NCBI GenBank assembly: GCA_013696525.1
Contig: JACCYK010000536.1
Location: 1 to 11,152 of the forward strand
Direction of reading: 5' to 3'
Length of the DNA: 11,152 nucleotides
DNA from: Chloroflexia bacterium
GTDB lineage: Bacteria > Chloroflexota > Chloroflexia > Thermomicrobiales > UBA6265
Positions 1-8,400 of the stretch are shown here, piece by piece. Position numbers and translations under genes: made by a program. The first letter of the stretch is position 1; the number at the start of each line of letters is the position of its first letter. Under the pieces are notes generated by a model, which did no database searches, was not told the origin of the DNA, and saw only the letters and a list, made by a program, of their open reading frames with translations.

Positions 1-793
1 TCGGCGTCGTCTGGAACCCAAGCTCGTTGAGTAGCCCGATGGAGGCGAAGTGCGACCCGGGATCGGGCGCTCCCTCAATGTAGCCGATGCCGTAGACAAA
101 GACCCGCAGGGGCCGGGTGGCGGTGATCCTGGGGTCGAGTTGGCGTAACGAGCCGGCGGCGGAGTTCCGTGGGTTCATGTAGGCGCGGCCCCCGGCGGCC
201 TCCACCCGCACGTTGAGCGCGGCGAAGTCGGTCAAGTGCATGAAGATTTCACCGCGAACCTCGAGAACCGGGGGGATGGTCGAAGCGGCCGGCTTGGCGA
301 GCCGGAGGGCAAGGTTTCGCACCGTGCGCAAGTTGGCCGAGATGTCTTCGCCGGTGAACCCGTCGCCGCGGGTGGCGCCCCGGTCGAATCGCCCGTCGAC
401 ATAGGTGAGCGCCACGGCGAGGCCGTCGATCTTGGGCTCGATCACGAAGCTGAAATCCGTGTCGGGGAGGATGCGGTCGAGCCGTTTCGCCCAGGCTCGC
501 AACTCGCCCTCGTTGTAGACGTTGCTGAGCGACAGCATGGGCAACGGATGTCGTAGCTCGGCAAAGCCGGATTGCGGTAGGGCGCCGACCCGCTGAGTTG
601 GGGATTCAGGTGTAACGAGATCGGGATGGTTGGCCTCTAACGCGCGCAGACGGTTCATTAACCGGTCCCATTCGGCGTCCGTCGCGATCGGTTGATCGAG
701 CACGAAGTAGGCGTAATTCATGCGCTCGATCGTGTGCCGGATCTCGTCGGCCTCGCGGGCGGGACTCATTTCGGCATCCGGCGTCGCTGTCAT
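1..793 (-). CDS. ligA: NAD-dependent DNA ligase LigA, N-terminal part (runs off left edge)
   Basis: LigA seals nicks in DNA using NAD+ in replication and repair. The 264 codons seen cover the Ia domain and most of the adenylation domain. The Ia region reads AYFVLDQPIATDAEWDRLM (residues 28-46), where NMN is bound. The nucleotidyltransferase motif KIDG follows, with the adenylated lysine at K121. Further family blocks are GATRGDGFTGEDISANLRT, VRGEIF and NPRNSAAGSLRQLD. The OB-fold, zinc finger, HhH and BRCT parts would lie outside the window. The start is ATG at 793; an in-frame GTG at 799 with a purine-rich stretch (AAGAAAGTGAG) upstream is a reasonable alternative. Compared with E. coli LigA, the NMN-contacting H23 and Y35 align with F30 and W42, both conservative aromatic changes. 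The gene is divergent from the exonuclease/GIY-YIG gene. Identification is certain; only the exact start is open. Confidence 0.97.
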   Translation of the reverse strand, partial: MTATPDAEMSPAREADEIRHTIERMNYAYFVLDQPIATDAEWDRLMNRLRALEANHPDLVTPESPTQRVGALPQSGFAELRHPLPMLSLSNVYNEGELRAWAKRLDRILPDTDFSFVIEPKIDGLAVALTYVDGRFDRGATRGDGFTGEDISANLRTVRNLALRLAKPAASTIPPVLEVRGEIFMHLTDFAALNVRVEAAGGRAYMNPRNSAAGSLRQLDPRITATRPLRVFVYGIGYIEGAPDPGSHFASIGLLNELGFQTTP

Positions 794-954
794 GGGCACC
801 GCACTCACTTTCTTCAGCGGCGGCAATGATGGGGTACACTATTGCGGATAATGGAGTGAACGTACGCACGGGGCAGTGTAGCATAGCGGTCGTGCTTCTC
901 TGTTGGGCGCTGCCCGACGTTCACGCCGCACCCGAGCGGGAGGATCGTTCGACA
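794..954. promoter_or_regulatory. Divergent promoter region between ligA and the exonuclease/GIY-YIG gene
   Basis: About 160 bp lie between the ligA start and the favoured start of the plus-strand nuclease. Two outward-facing TACACT hexamers are visible. One is on the plus strand at 835-840. The other is on the minus strand at 880-875 and is preceded by TGC, giving an extended -10 pattern that would serve ligA. Neither has a good -35 hexamer. Codon third positions in the 826-890 stretch are less GC-rich than in the genes, which also argues that this part is not coding. No T-rich hairpin is present. These are candidate promoters only. Confidence 0.35.
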
Positions 955-3081
955 TTGGATACCCGCGTGTCCGGTACCGAGGGCGAACCGTCCGGGCCGG
1001 TACCGGCAGCCCCGTCCCATGACTATCTCCATCTTGCCCGCCGGGCGGAGGCATTTGTCCGCGATCAAGGCGGCTCGGCGCCAGAGGATGCGCTCGTTGG
1101 TCACGTTTTCGGCGGCACCGGATCGGTCTCGCTGTGGCGGCCTTTGCTCCGGCAAGTGCTGGGCAACGATGAGCACCTCTGCTTGCGAGCCGACGGTCGG
1201 TGGATGCTGACGAATGTGCCCGGCATCCGTACGGACATCCCGCTCTCTGAATTCGTGGCGGTCGATGTTGAAACCACGGGTCTCAGGCCGGTTCGCCAGC
1301 GGATCACCGAAGTGGCGATCATTCGCTATCAGGCTGGGGTGGAGGTAGAGCGGTTCGTCTCCCTGTGTAACCCGAGACAGCTGATTCCCGCCTACATCGC
1401 CAAGCTGACCGGAATCACGAACGAGCTGGTGGCTGATGCCCCGGACTTCTCAACCATCGCGGCGGAGGTGCTCAGTCGAGTAGACGGTCAACTTATCATC
1501 GGCCACAACGTCAGCTTCGACGTGAGTTTCCTCAACGCTGAGCTGCACCGGCTGGATCAACCCAAACTCATCAACGAGCGCATCGACACCATGGAGCTGG
1601 CCACCCGATTGCTGACCGGTGTCCGCAAGCCGAGCCTGGAGGCGATCGCGCGGATCCTCGGCATCCCGGCCGAATCCCGCCGCGCGCACCGCGCGGCAGC
1701 CGATGCCGCGGTCACCGCCCAAGTTGCGCTTCGGTTAGCCGAGATGGCGCAAGAGCAAGGGTATACCACGGTCGATCAGCTCAAAGGATTGGGCGGTCCT
1801 CGTTCCAAACCAGCGCCGGACGGCCGGAATCGAGGTCGATCGATCATGGATCGCTCGATGCTGTCGGGCATTCCAAGTCGGCCAGGCGTCTACCTCATGC
1901 GGGACGCCTATGATCGGATCATCTACATTGGCAAAGCGAAGAACCTTCGGGAGCGCGTGAGCTCGTACTACTCCCAGCCGCTGGGCTATACGCGAAAGAT
2001 GGATGGACTGCTGGAGTCGATTACCCGGATTGAGGTCGAAGTCGCGGGCTCCGAGCTGGAAGCACTCATGTTGGAGTCCCAACTGATCCGACGCTACCAG
2101 CCACGGTACAACACGGCGCTCCGCTCACATGAGCAATATCCTTTCATCCGGGTCGACATCTCGAACCCCTGGCCCCGCGTGATGCTTGCCAAGTCAAGAC
2201 GGGATGACGGCGCCCGCTATTTTGGACCGTTTCGCAGCGCAACCTCCGCCCGCAAGACCGTTGACCTGATCAATCGCATCATCCCCTTACGGACCTGTAC
2301 TAGGTCATTTCGCGATGCCCGCTCATACGGCTCTCCCTGTTTAGAGCTCGATCTCGGCCGTTGTCTGGGCCCGTGTGTGGCCCGAGCGGATCGGGATACG
2401 TATATGTCGCTGGTTCGTAATGTGGTGAGCTTCTTGGATGGGCAGGACGATGCCCTGTACCAGTTGCTCTGGAGTGGACTTGAGGAGGCCGCGGCAAAGC
2501 TCGATTTCGAGCGGGCGGCACGGATCCGGCAGGAGCTGGCGTCAGTCAACTCGATCGTCGCGGCGCAACGCCGGCTCCGAGACGCGATCGAAGGTTCGAA
2601 CCTCCTCGTGGTGCTGCCAGCCACACATCCGGACGAGCGCGTGCTGCTGCTGGTCGTCAACGGGCGGGTGTGGGCCCGCTTCACCGCGGGGCGATCCGAG
2701 CGGGCCGACGTGATGGCCGACCGATTGCAATTGTGCTGGGAACGGCTACGCCGGCATGGCCGGCTAGCGGTCGACCATGACCACGTCGACGAAGCCAACC
2801 TGCTCGGACGGTGGCTTAGCGTCAATGCTGGTCACCCGGCGTTGATGACGTTGCCCGAGGCAGCGATGGACGTTTCGTGGCAGGAGATCGCGGGTGGCGT
2901 ATTCAGTATCGGACTGGATGATCTCGTGTTCGATCAACGATCCGTCGTGGACGTAGAAACCGGTCAGGCCGCCGCCGACGCGGTTGGGGACCGGACTCTG
3001 GCCGTTGTTGGCATGATTGGCGGCGAGGACTATACTGCACCGGCTGAAGTGTACGAACATGCGAGCCAGGAGTCGTCGTGA
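955..3081 (+). CDS. DEDDh exonuclease fused to UvrC-like GIY-YIG nuclease
   Basis: A composite DNA-repair nuclease of 708 aa with this start. Residues about 25-85 look like a winged-helix module ending in DGRWMLT. Residues 100-260 are a DnaQ-type 3'-5' exonuclease with all DEDDh ligands: D104 and E106 in VDVETTGL, D189 in HNVSFDVSFL, H245 and D250 in HRAAAD. Residues 305-390 are a GIY-YIG nuclease: GVY at 311-313, YIG at 324-326, R334, catalytic-type E374 and PRYN at 383-386. Then come YFGPF, four cysteines C448, C462, C470 and C474 spaced as the UvrC Fe-S ligands, and a UVR-like helix pair near 510-528. The RNase H-like and HhH parts of UvrC are missing, as in Cho-type proteins. The frame is open from ATG 826, but that extension resembles a spurious signal peptide and has no ribosome site. 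TTG 955 has GGGAGG 11 nt upstream; GTG 967 is also possible. It overlaps the next gene by 4 bp. Confidence 0.92.
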   Translation: MDTRVSGTEGEPSGPVPAAPSHDYLHLARRAEAFVRDQGGSAPEDALVGHVFGGTGSVSLWRPLLRQVLGNDEHLCLRADGRWMLTNVPGIRTDIPLSEFVAVDVETTGLRPVRQRITEVAIIRYQAGVEVERFVSLCNPRQLIPAYIAKLTGITNELVADAPDFSTIAAEVLSRVDGQLIIGHNVSFDVSFLNAELHRLDQPKLINERIDTMELATRLLTGVRKPSLEAIARILGIPAESRRAHRAAADAAVTAQVALRLAEMAQEQGYTTVDQLKGLGGPRSKPAPDGRNRGRSIMDRSMLSGIPSRPGVYLMRDAYDRIIYIGKAKNLRERVSSYYSQPLGYTRKMDGLLESITRIEVEVAGSELEALMLESQLIRRYQPRYNTALRSHEQYPFIRVDISNPWPRVMLAKSRRDDGARYFGPFRSATSARKTVDLINRIIPLRTCTRSFRDARSYGSPCLELDLGRCLGPCVARADRDTYMSLVRNVVSFLDGQDDALYQLLWSGLEEAAAKLDFERAARIRQELASVNSIVAAQRRLRDAIEGSNLLVVLPATHPDERVLLLVVNGRVWARFTAGRSERADVMADRLQLCWERLRRHGRLAVDHDHVDEANLLGRWLSVNAGHPALMTLPEAAMDVSWQEIAGGVFSIGLDDLVFDQRSVVDVETGQAAADAVGDRTLAVVGMIGGEDYTAPAEVYEHASQESS

Positions 3082-3713
3082 CACTTGATGATGAGGCCGC
3101 GATCGCCGAGTTAGACGAGGTCGCCGCCGAGGTCCGGGTGTGCCCCTTGTGCGAGCTAGCCCGGACGCGGACGCATGCGGTGCCTGGCGAGGGGCCGCCG
3201 CGGGCGCGAGTGATGTTGATCGGCGAGGGTCCGGGCTGGCACGAGGACCAGCAAGGGCGGCCGTTCGTCGGCAACTCCGGAAAATTCCTCAACGAGCTGC
3301 TGGCGGCGGCTGGGTTGGAGCGTGAAGACGTCTTCATTACCAACGTCGTCAAGTGCCGGCCGCCGGGGAACCGCGACCCCCTGCCGGACGAGATCGCGGC
3401 CTGCTCTGGCTATTTGGACCGGCAGATCCAAGCGATTAACCCCGACATCATTGTCACCTTGGGCCGGTTCTCAATGGCCCGCTGGTTTCCGGGGGAGCGG
3501 ATCTCGAAAATTCATGGCCAGGCGAAGCGTGACGGCCGGCGGCTGATCGTGCCGATGTACCACCCGGCGGCGGCACTGCATCAGGGCGCGCTCCGCGGCG
3601 CGATTACCGACGATTTCGCCAAGCTGCCAAAGTTGCTGGCCGAAGCTGAACGAACAAGGTCGGTCGAGGCCGAGCAGGCGGCGAAACCGGCGCGGCAGAT
3701 GGGCATGTTCTAA
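3078..3713 (+). CDS. Family 4 (Fe-S) uracil-DNA glycosylase
   Basis: Removes uracil from DNA to start base-excision repair. It has 211 aa, the usual length for family 4. Motif A is GEGPGWHEDQQGRPFVG (residues 49-65) and motif B is HPAAAL (162-167). Four cysteines, C22, C25, C93 and C109, have the spacing of the 4Fe-4S cluster in this family; C93 lies in NVVKCRPPGNRDPL. There is no KRRIH insertion, so it is not the covalently linking UdgX type. The C-terminus is QMGMF, a good match to the bacterial sliding-clamp binding pentapeptide. The GTG start overlaps the TGA of the upstream nuclease (GTGA), and AGGAG sits 5 nt before it, which indicates translational coupling. Function and start are both well supported; the clamp role is inferred. 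Confidence 0.95.
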   Translation: MTLDDEAAIAELDEVAAEVRVCPLCELARTRTHAVPGEGPPRARVMLIGEGPGWHEDQQGRPFVGNSGKFLNELLAAAGLEREDVFITNVVKCRPPGNRDPLPDEIAACSGYLDRQIQAINPDIIVTLGRFSMARWFPGERISKIHGQAKRDGRRLIVPMYHPAAALHQGALRGAITDDFAKLPKLLAEAERTRSVEAEQAAKPARQMGMF

Positions 3714-3718
3714 CTCGA

Positions 3719-5437
3719 ATGCACCCGGCATCTGGGCCGGGTGGGGATCGAAACCGAAAAGACAACGCGACGGAGGCTGTTGAGCTCGTCTTCCTCGGCG
3801 GGCTGGCCGAGGTGGGAAAGAACATGCTTCTCCTCGAGTACGGGGAGGATTGCATCGTTGTCGATTGCGGTTTGGCGTTCCCGGACGAGGAGCAGCTCGG
3901 GATTGATCTGGTCCTGCCGGATATCTCGTATCTCCGCGGCCGGTCTCATCAGATTCGCGGCATCTTCATCAGCCACGGCCACGAGGATCACATCGGGGCG
4001 TTGCCGTATTTGCTGCCCGATCTGCTGCCGGCCCCGATCTTCGCTACCCGGCTGACGCTTGGCTTGATCGCGGTCAAGCTGGAGGGGGCTAGGCTGCTGG
4101 ATAAAGCGGACCTCCGGGCGTTCGATCCTGATCGTCATCCCGTCCTCGCCGCCGGGGCGTTCGCGGTCGAGCCCTTCCGGGTCACGCACAGCATTCCGGA
4201 CGCGGTTGGGTTCGGGATTCAGACGCCGGCAGGACGGATCGTGCTGACCGGTGATTTCAAGTTTGACGACACGTCGATTGACGGCCGGATGACCGATTAT
4301 GCTCGGTTGCAGCGGTTTGGGGACGAGGGAGTGCGCCTGCTGCTCTCCGATTGCGTGCATGTCGAGAGCGAGGGGCATACCCCGTCGGAGCGGGTCGTCG
4401 GCGAGACGTATGACCGGGTATTCGCCGAAGCCGGGGGCCGGATTTTTATTGCCACGTTTGCCTCGTTGATTGCCCGGATCCAGCAAGTGATCGACATCGC
4501 GCACCGGCATGGCCGTTCGGTCGCGGTGCTGGGCCGAAGCCTCGTCAACAATGTCCGGATTTCCCAAGAGCTGGGGTATCTCTCCGATCCGCATGGCGTG
4601 CTGGTCGAGGCCGGCGCCGCGGCGTCGTTTCCGGACGAGCGGATCGTCTACGTGGTGACCGGGGCCCAAGGCGAGCCGATGGCGGCGCTGAGCCGGATCG
4701 CCAACGGCGATCATCGCGACGTGACGGTGGGCGTGGGCGACACCGTGATCGTCTCCGCCGCGCCAATCCCCGGCAACGAGACGGCCGTCTTCCGGGTCAT
4801 CAACAAGCTGTTCCAAGCCGGGGCGGAGGTTATCTTCGGCGCCCGCGATCTGGTTCATGTCTCCGGCCACGCCAGCCGGGACGAGCTACGCCGGATGCTT
4901 GATCTGACCCGGCCGTGCCACGTTATCCCGATGCACGGCGAGCACCGGCATATGGCGCTCTACGCCGATGTGGCTATCGAGGCCGGCATCCCGGCCGACG
5001 AGATCACGTTCGCCGAGAATGGCGACCTGATCGAGATGACCTCGGAGAAGGTCGCGGTCACGGCTCGGGTCGATTCTGGCTACGTCTATGTTGACGGCAT
5101 GACCGTGGGCGAGGTCGGCGATGTGGTGGTGCGGGATCGTCGCGCCCTGGCTCGCGACGGGATGCTGCTGGTGGTGGTGAGCGTCGACCGGGAAACGGGC
5201 CAGATTGTCGCCGGGCCGGAGATCGTGACCCGCGGCTTCGTCCACATCAAGGAGTCGGCGGCGCTGTTGACGGCGACCAAGGCGCATGTCCGTGAAACGC
5301 TGGGTGACTATGCTGACAGCTACCCTACCGCGGACCGTGACTCGTTGAGCCGGCAGTTGCGAGAGGCGACGGCCGCCTTCTTGTTCAAGGAAACGCGACG
5401 GCGGCCGATGATCTTGCCGATGGTGCTGGAAGTTTAG
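3719..5437 (+). CDS. rnj: Ribonuclease J (metallo-beta-lactamase/beta-CASP)
   Basis: A 572-aa 5'-exo/endoribonuclease that processes and degrades mRNA and matures rRNA. The metallo-beta-lactamase zinc motif is HGHEDH (H86, H88, D90, H91). It continues with H157 in VTHSIPDAVGF and D179 in TGDFKFD. The beta-CASP region carries SGHAS (382-386) and PMHGEHRHM (404-412). The C-terminal third (YVDGMTVGEVGDVVVRDR onward) is the RNase J tail domain. ATG 3719 is the only plausible start: no other ATG, GTG or TTG occurs in frame until well inside the fold. It lies 5 nt after the glycosylase stop and has no clear Shine-Dalgarno, so translation probably depends on reinitiation from the upstream gene. An 8-bp hairpin covers the first codons (see separate entry). 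It is probably cotranscribed with the two repair genes upstream. Confidence 0.97.
   Translation: MHPASGPGGDRNRKDNATEAVELVFLGGLAEVGKNMLLLEYGEDCIVVDCGLAFPDEEQLGIDLVLPDISYLRGRSHQIRGIFISHGHEDHIGALPYLLPDLLPAPIFATRLTLGLIAVKLEGARLLDKADLRAFDPDRHPVLAAGAFAVEPFRVTHSIPDAVGFGIQTPAGRIVLTGDFKFDDTSIDGRMTDYARLQRFGDEGVRLLLSDCVHVESEGHTPSERVVGETYDRVFAEAGGRIFIATFASLIARIQQVIDIAHRHGRSVAVLGRSLVNNVRISQELGYLSDPHGVLVEAGAAASFPDERIVYVVTGAQGEPMAALSRIANGDHRDVTVGVGDTVIVSAAPIPGNETAVFRVINKLFQAGAEVIFGARDLVHVSGHASRDELRRMLDLTRPCHVIPMHGEHRHMALYADVAIEAGIPADEITFAENGDLIEMTSEKVAVTARVDSGYVYVDGMTVGEVGDVVVRDRRALARDGMLLVVVSVDRETGQIVAGPEIVTRGFVHIKESAALLTATKAHVRETLGDYADSYPTADRDSLSRQLREATAAFLFKETRRRPMILPMVLEV
3722..3743 (+). promoter_or_regulatory. 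Hairpin at the RNase J start codon
   Basis: CACCCGGC at 3722-3729 pairs perfectly with GCCGGGTG at 3736-3743 around a 6-nt loop (ATCTGG). The stem starts immediately after the RNase J ATG and is 9 nt downstream of the glycosylase stop. No T-run follows, so it is not an intrinsic terminator. It could slow initiation on rnj mRNA or be a processing site. The structure is visible in the sequence; the role is inferred. Confidence 0.4.
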
Positions 5438-5444
5438 GACGAGC

Positions 5445-8400
5445 TCACCGGTAGTTGTGGGCGGCGGGCGCTAGAGTGCGAAGATCGGCTAGCGTCTTGG
5501 TCGGGATGGCGGCCGGGGCGGGCTCGACGATGATGTCGACGTCGATGGCGTCGCTCACCGGTAGCTTCGGGATGTCCATCGGGAAGACGGTGCGGGCGAC
5601 GTCGAGCGGCAGGATCGCCTCGGCGACGATATTGATCGTGGCGCCCTGGTGTTGCAACGTGCCGTCGATGAGCAGGAAGGGCTCACCGCGCACGACATGC
5701 CGGTGCTCCTCGTACAGGGCCGGGTAGATAATCACGTTCACCAGGCCGACTTCATCTTCCAGGAGGAGGAAGGTGACCCCTTTCGCCGTGCCTGGCCGCT
5801 GGCGACAGACCACGAGGCCGGCGATCCGGAGTCTGAGCCCGTCTGGCAAATGCTCAAGCTCGTTGGTGGCCACCAGATCACGGGCTAAGCGAGGCCGGAG
5901 CAGCCCGAGGGGATGATAGCGGGGCGAGAGGCCGAGCACGTCGTAGTCGGTCGCCATTTGCTCCCAGGGGCGCATCGCGGGCAGCTCGACCATGTCTTGG
6001 CTGATTGGCAGCGGCAGGGCGAGCTGGGTGCCCGCGGTCTTCGGCGTGCGGCCGCCACCGAACGTGCGGGCGGGGAAGAAGAGCCCGATCTGCCAGAGCG
6101 CCTCCCGGCGGCCCAGGCCGAAGGTCTCGGCGGCGCCGACCGCGACCAGGTTCTCCAGCCCTTCGGCCCGGACCGGCACCCGGCGCACGAGATCGGCCAA
6201 TGATCGATAGCGCCCGTTGGCGGCGCGTTCCGCCGCGATCCGGAGCGCGGCCGCGGCGCCCAACTCCTCGACGAAACGCAAGCCGATTCGGACCGCGTTG
6301 CCATCCTCGACCGTGCACGCGGCCTGGCTCTCGTTGACATCGGGCGGTAGGATGCGCACCCGGCTCCGCTTCGCGTCGTTGATCAGGACATGGGGTGGAT
6401 AGAACCCCATGGGCTGGTTGTTAAGCAGGGCGCAGAGGAACTCGGCCGGATAGTAGTGCTTGAGATAGGAGGATTGATAGGCCAGGACGGCAAAGGCGGC
6501 GGCGTGGGATTTGGGGAAGCCATACTCGGCGAACGCCAGCAGCTTCTGGAACACGATCCCCGTGGTTGCCGGATCGACCCCTTTCGCCGCGGCGCCGGCG
6601 TCGAATTGCTGCCGGAGCGCGGTCATCGCGTCGTGGGAACGTTTGCGGGTCATTGCCCGGCGCAACTGGTCGGCCTGGCCGGCGGTGAAGCCGGCCAGGG
6701 CCATCGCCACGCCGATGACCTGCTCCTGATAGAGGATGACGCCCAACGTCTCCTCCAGCACGTCTTTCAGCAGGGGATGGTCGTAGCGGATCTCCACCGG
6801 TAGGTTCTGTCGCAGCCGTTGACGTTGCTGGACGAACGGGCTGACCGCGCCGCCGACGATCGGCCCCGGCCGCACGATCGCGACTTGGACCGTGAGGTCC
6901 TGCAGGTTGCGGGGCTGGGTTTTGAGCAAGGTCTGAATCTGGGCCCGGCTCTCGATCTGGAAGGTGCCAATGGTGTCGCCGGCGCAGATCATGTCGTAGA
7001 CGCGCTCGTCGTCGAAGTCGACCCGGCTGAGATCAACCGCTTCCTTGCCCGCTTCAACGATGAGGGGGAGGCATTCTTCGACCAGGGAGAGCATGCCCAG
7101 GGCGAGGAAGTCGATCTTGACGAAGCCGGCGTCGTCGCACGAGTCCTTATCCCACTGGCAGATGAAGCGGCCTGCCATGGCGGCGGGTTGCACCGGCACC
7201 AGGTTCACCAGGGGGGAGGAGGAGATGATCATCCCACCCGAATGCTGGCTGACATGCCGGGGGAAGCCGGCCAGCTCGCCGGCCAGCTCGACCAGGTACT
7301 TCCAGGGAGCGGATTGCAGCCGGGAGGCATAGGCCGGCATCCGGGACAGCTCGTCGCCGAGCGCGGTGGCGGAACGGGGCTCGCTCAGCTTGGCGATCCG
7401 GTCGAGATCGGAGGCCGGCAGGCCGAGCGCCTTGCCGACATCACGCACGGCCGAGCGTAGCCGGTAGGTGGGGAAGGCGCAGACCATCGCGGCATGATTG
7501 GGACCGTAGGTCTCGTAGACGCGCTCAATCAGCTTTTCCCGGATCTCGCGCGGAAAGTCGATGTCGATATCGGGGATCGAGTTCAGCTCTTCGTTCAGGA
7601 AGCGACCAAGCTCCAAGTTGTGCGCCAGGGGGTCGATGTGGGAGAGCCCGATCAGATAGCAGACGACCGAGCTGACGGACGAGCCGCGGCCCCGCCCCGG
7701 CGGCAGGGTGGCGGAAGGCGCGCCAGGGCCGCGGATGCCGGCCGCGACCTCACGGGCCATGATCAGCAGATCGCGGTAGAGCAGGAAGAAACCGGCCAGG
7801 CGGTGCCGCTTGATGAGGGCCAGCTCTTTGTCGATCCGAGGCAGGACGACGGTGTGCTGAGGCAGCGGATAGCGATCCTGAAGCGCCGCGCGACAGGCGT
7901 GGGCTAGTACTTCATCCGCGGTTTCGCCAGGTGCGGTCGGATACGCGGGGAAGGTATAGGCGAGGTGTTGGGTGAGATCGAACCGGGCGCACCGTTCCGC
8001 GATCGCGAGCGAGGCGCCAACGGCGGCGGGATACTGATGGAACCGCGCGGCCATCTCCGCTGGCGAGCATAAGGTGAAGTTGGGGTTGGGCCGCCGCTCG
8101 CGATGAGTGGCATCGAGCGTGGCGCGATGGCGGATCGCCACCATCACATCCTGCAGCCGGTGCCGGTCGGGGCGATGGTAGTGGACATTGCCGGTGACAA
8201 CGGCCGGCAGACCGTGCCGGGCGGCGAGGCCGGCGAGTAGCCGGACCCGTCTGGTATCGCCGAAGACACGATTGTGTTGAAGCTCGACCGCGACATTGTC
8301 CGGCCCGAACCAATCGACATACTGTTTCAGAAGCGCTGATGCTTCGGCGAACTGCTCGGTATCGACGAGTTGGGAGAGGGCGCCCCGGCGGCAGCCGGTG

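Noticed and set aside
858..869. GAAC-GTAC-GCAC in the ligA/nuclease intergenic region as a second SOS box
   Set aside because: Two mismatches from GAAC-N4-GTTC within the core half-site, and no good promoter overlap; too weak to claim.
2592..2603. Perfect 12-bp palindrome AGGTTCGAACCT
   Set aside because: It lies deep inside the coding sequence and has the half-sites in the opposite order to a LexA box; likely chance.
2217..2825. 202-codon minus-strand frame within the GIY-YIG gene
   Set aside because: Ser/Arg-rich low-complexity translation, typical of antisense high-GC shadow; the plus frame carries conserved UvrC motifs.
3078..3713. Glycosylase as a UdgX-type covalent DNA-binding enzyme
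   Set aside because: The KRRIH insertion that defines UdgX is absent. The KIHG near residue 146 sits in a different place, close to motif B.
3710..4870. 386-codon open frame on the minus strand opposite RNase J
   Set aside because: It is a shadow of rnj in high-GC DNA: its sequence is Arg/Asp/Pro-rich without a recognisable motif, while the plus strand encodes every RNase J motif.
5443..5564. 12-bp direct repeat GCTCACCGGTAG (5443-5454 and 5553-5564)
   Set aside because: Both copies lie in the dnaE2 3' end in different reading frames with no further copies; likely chance in GC-rich DNA.
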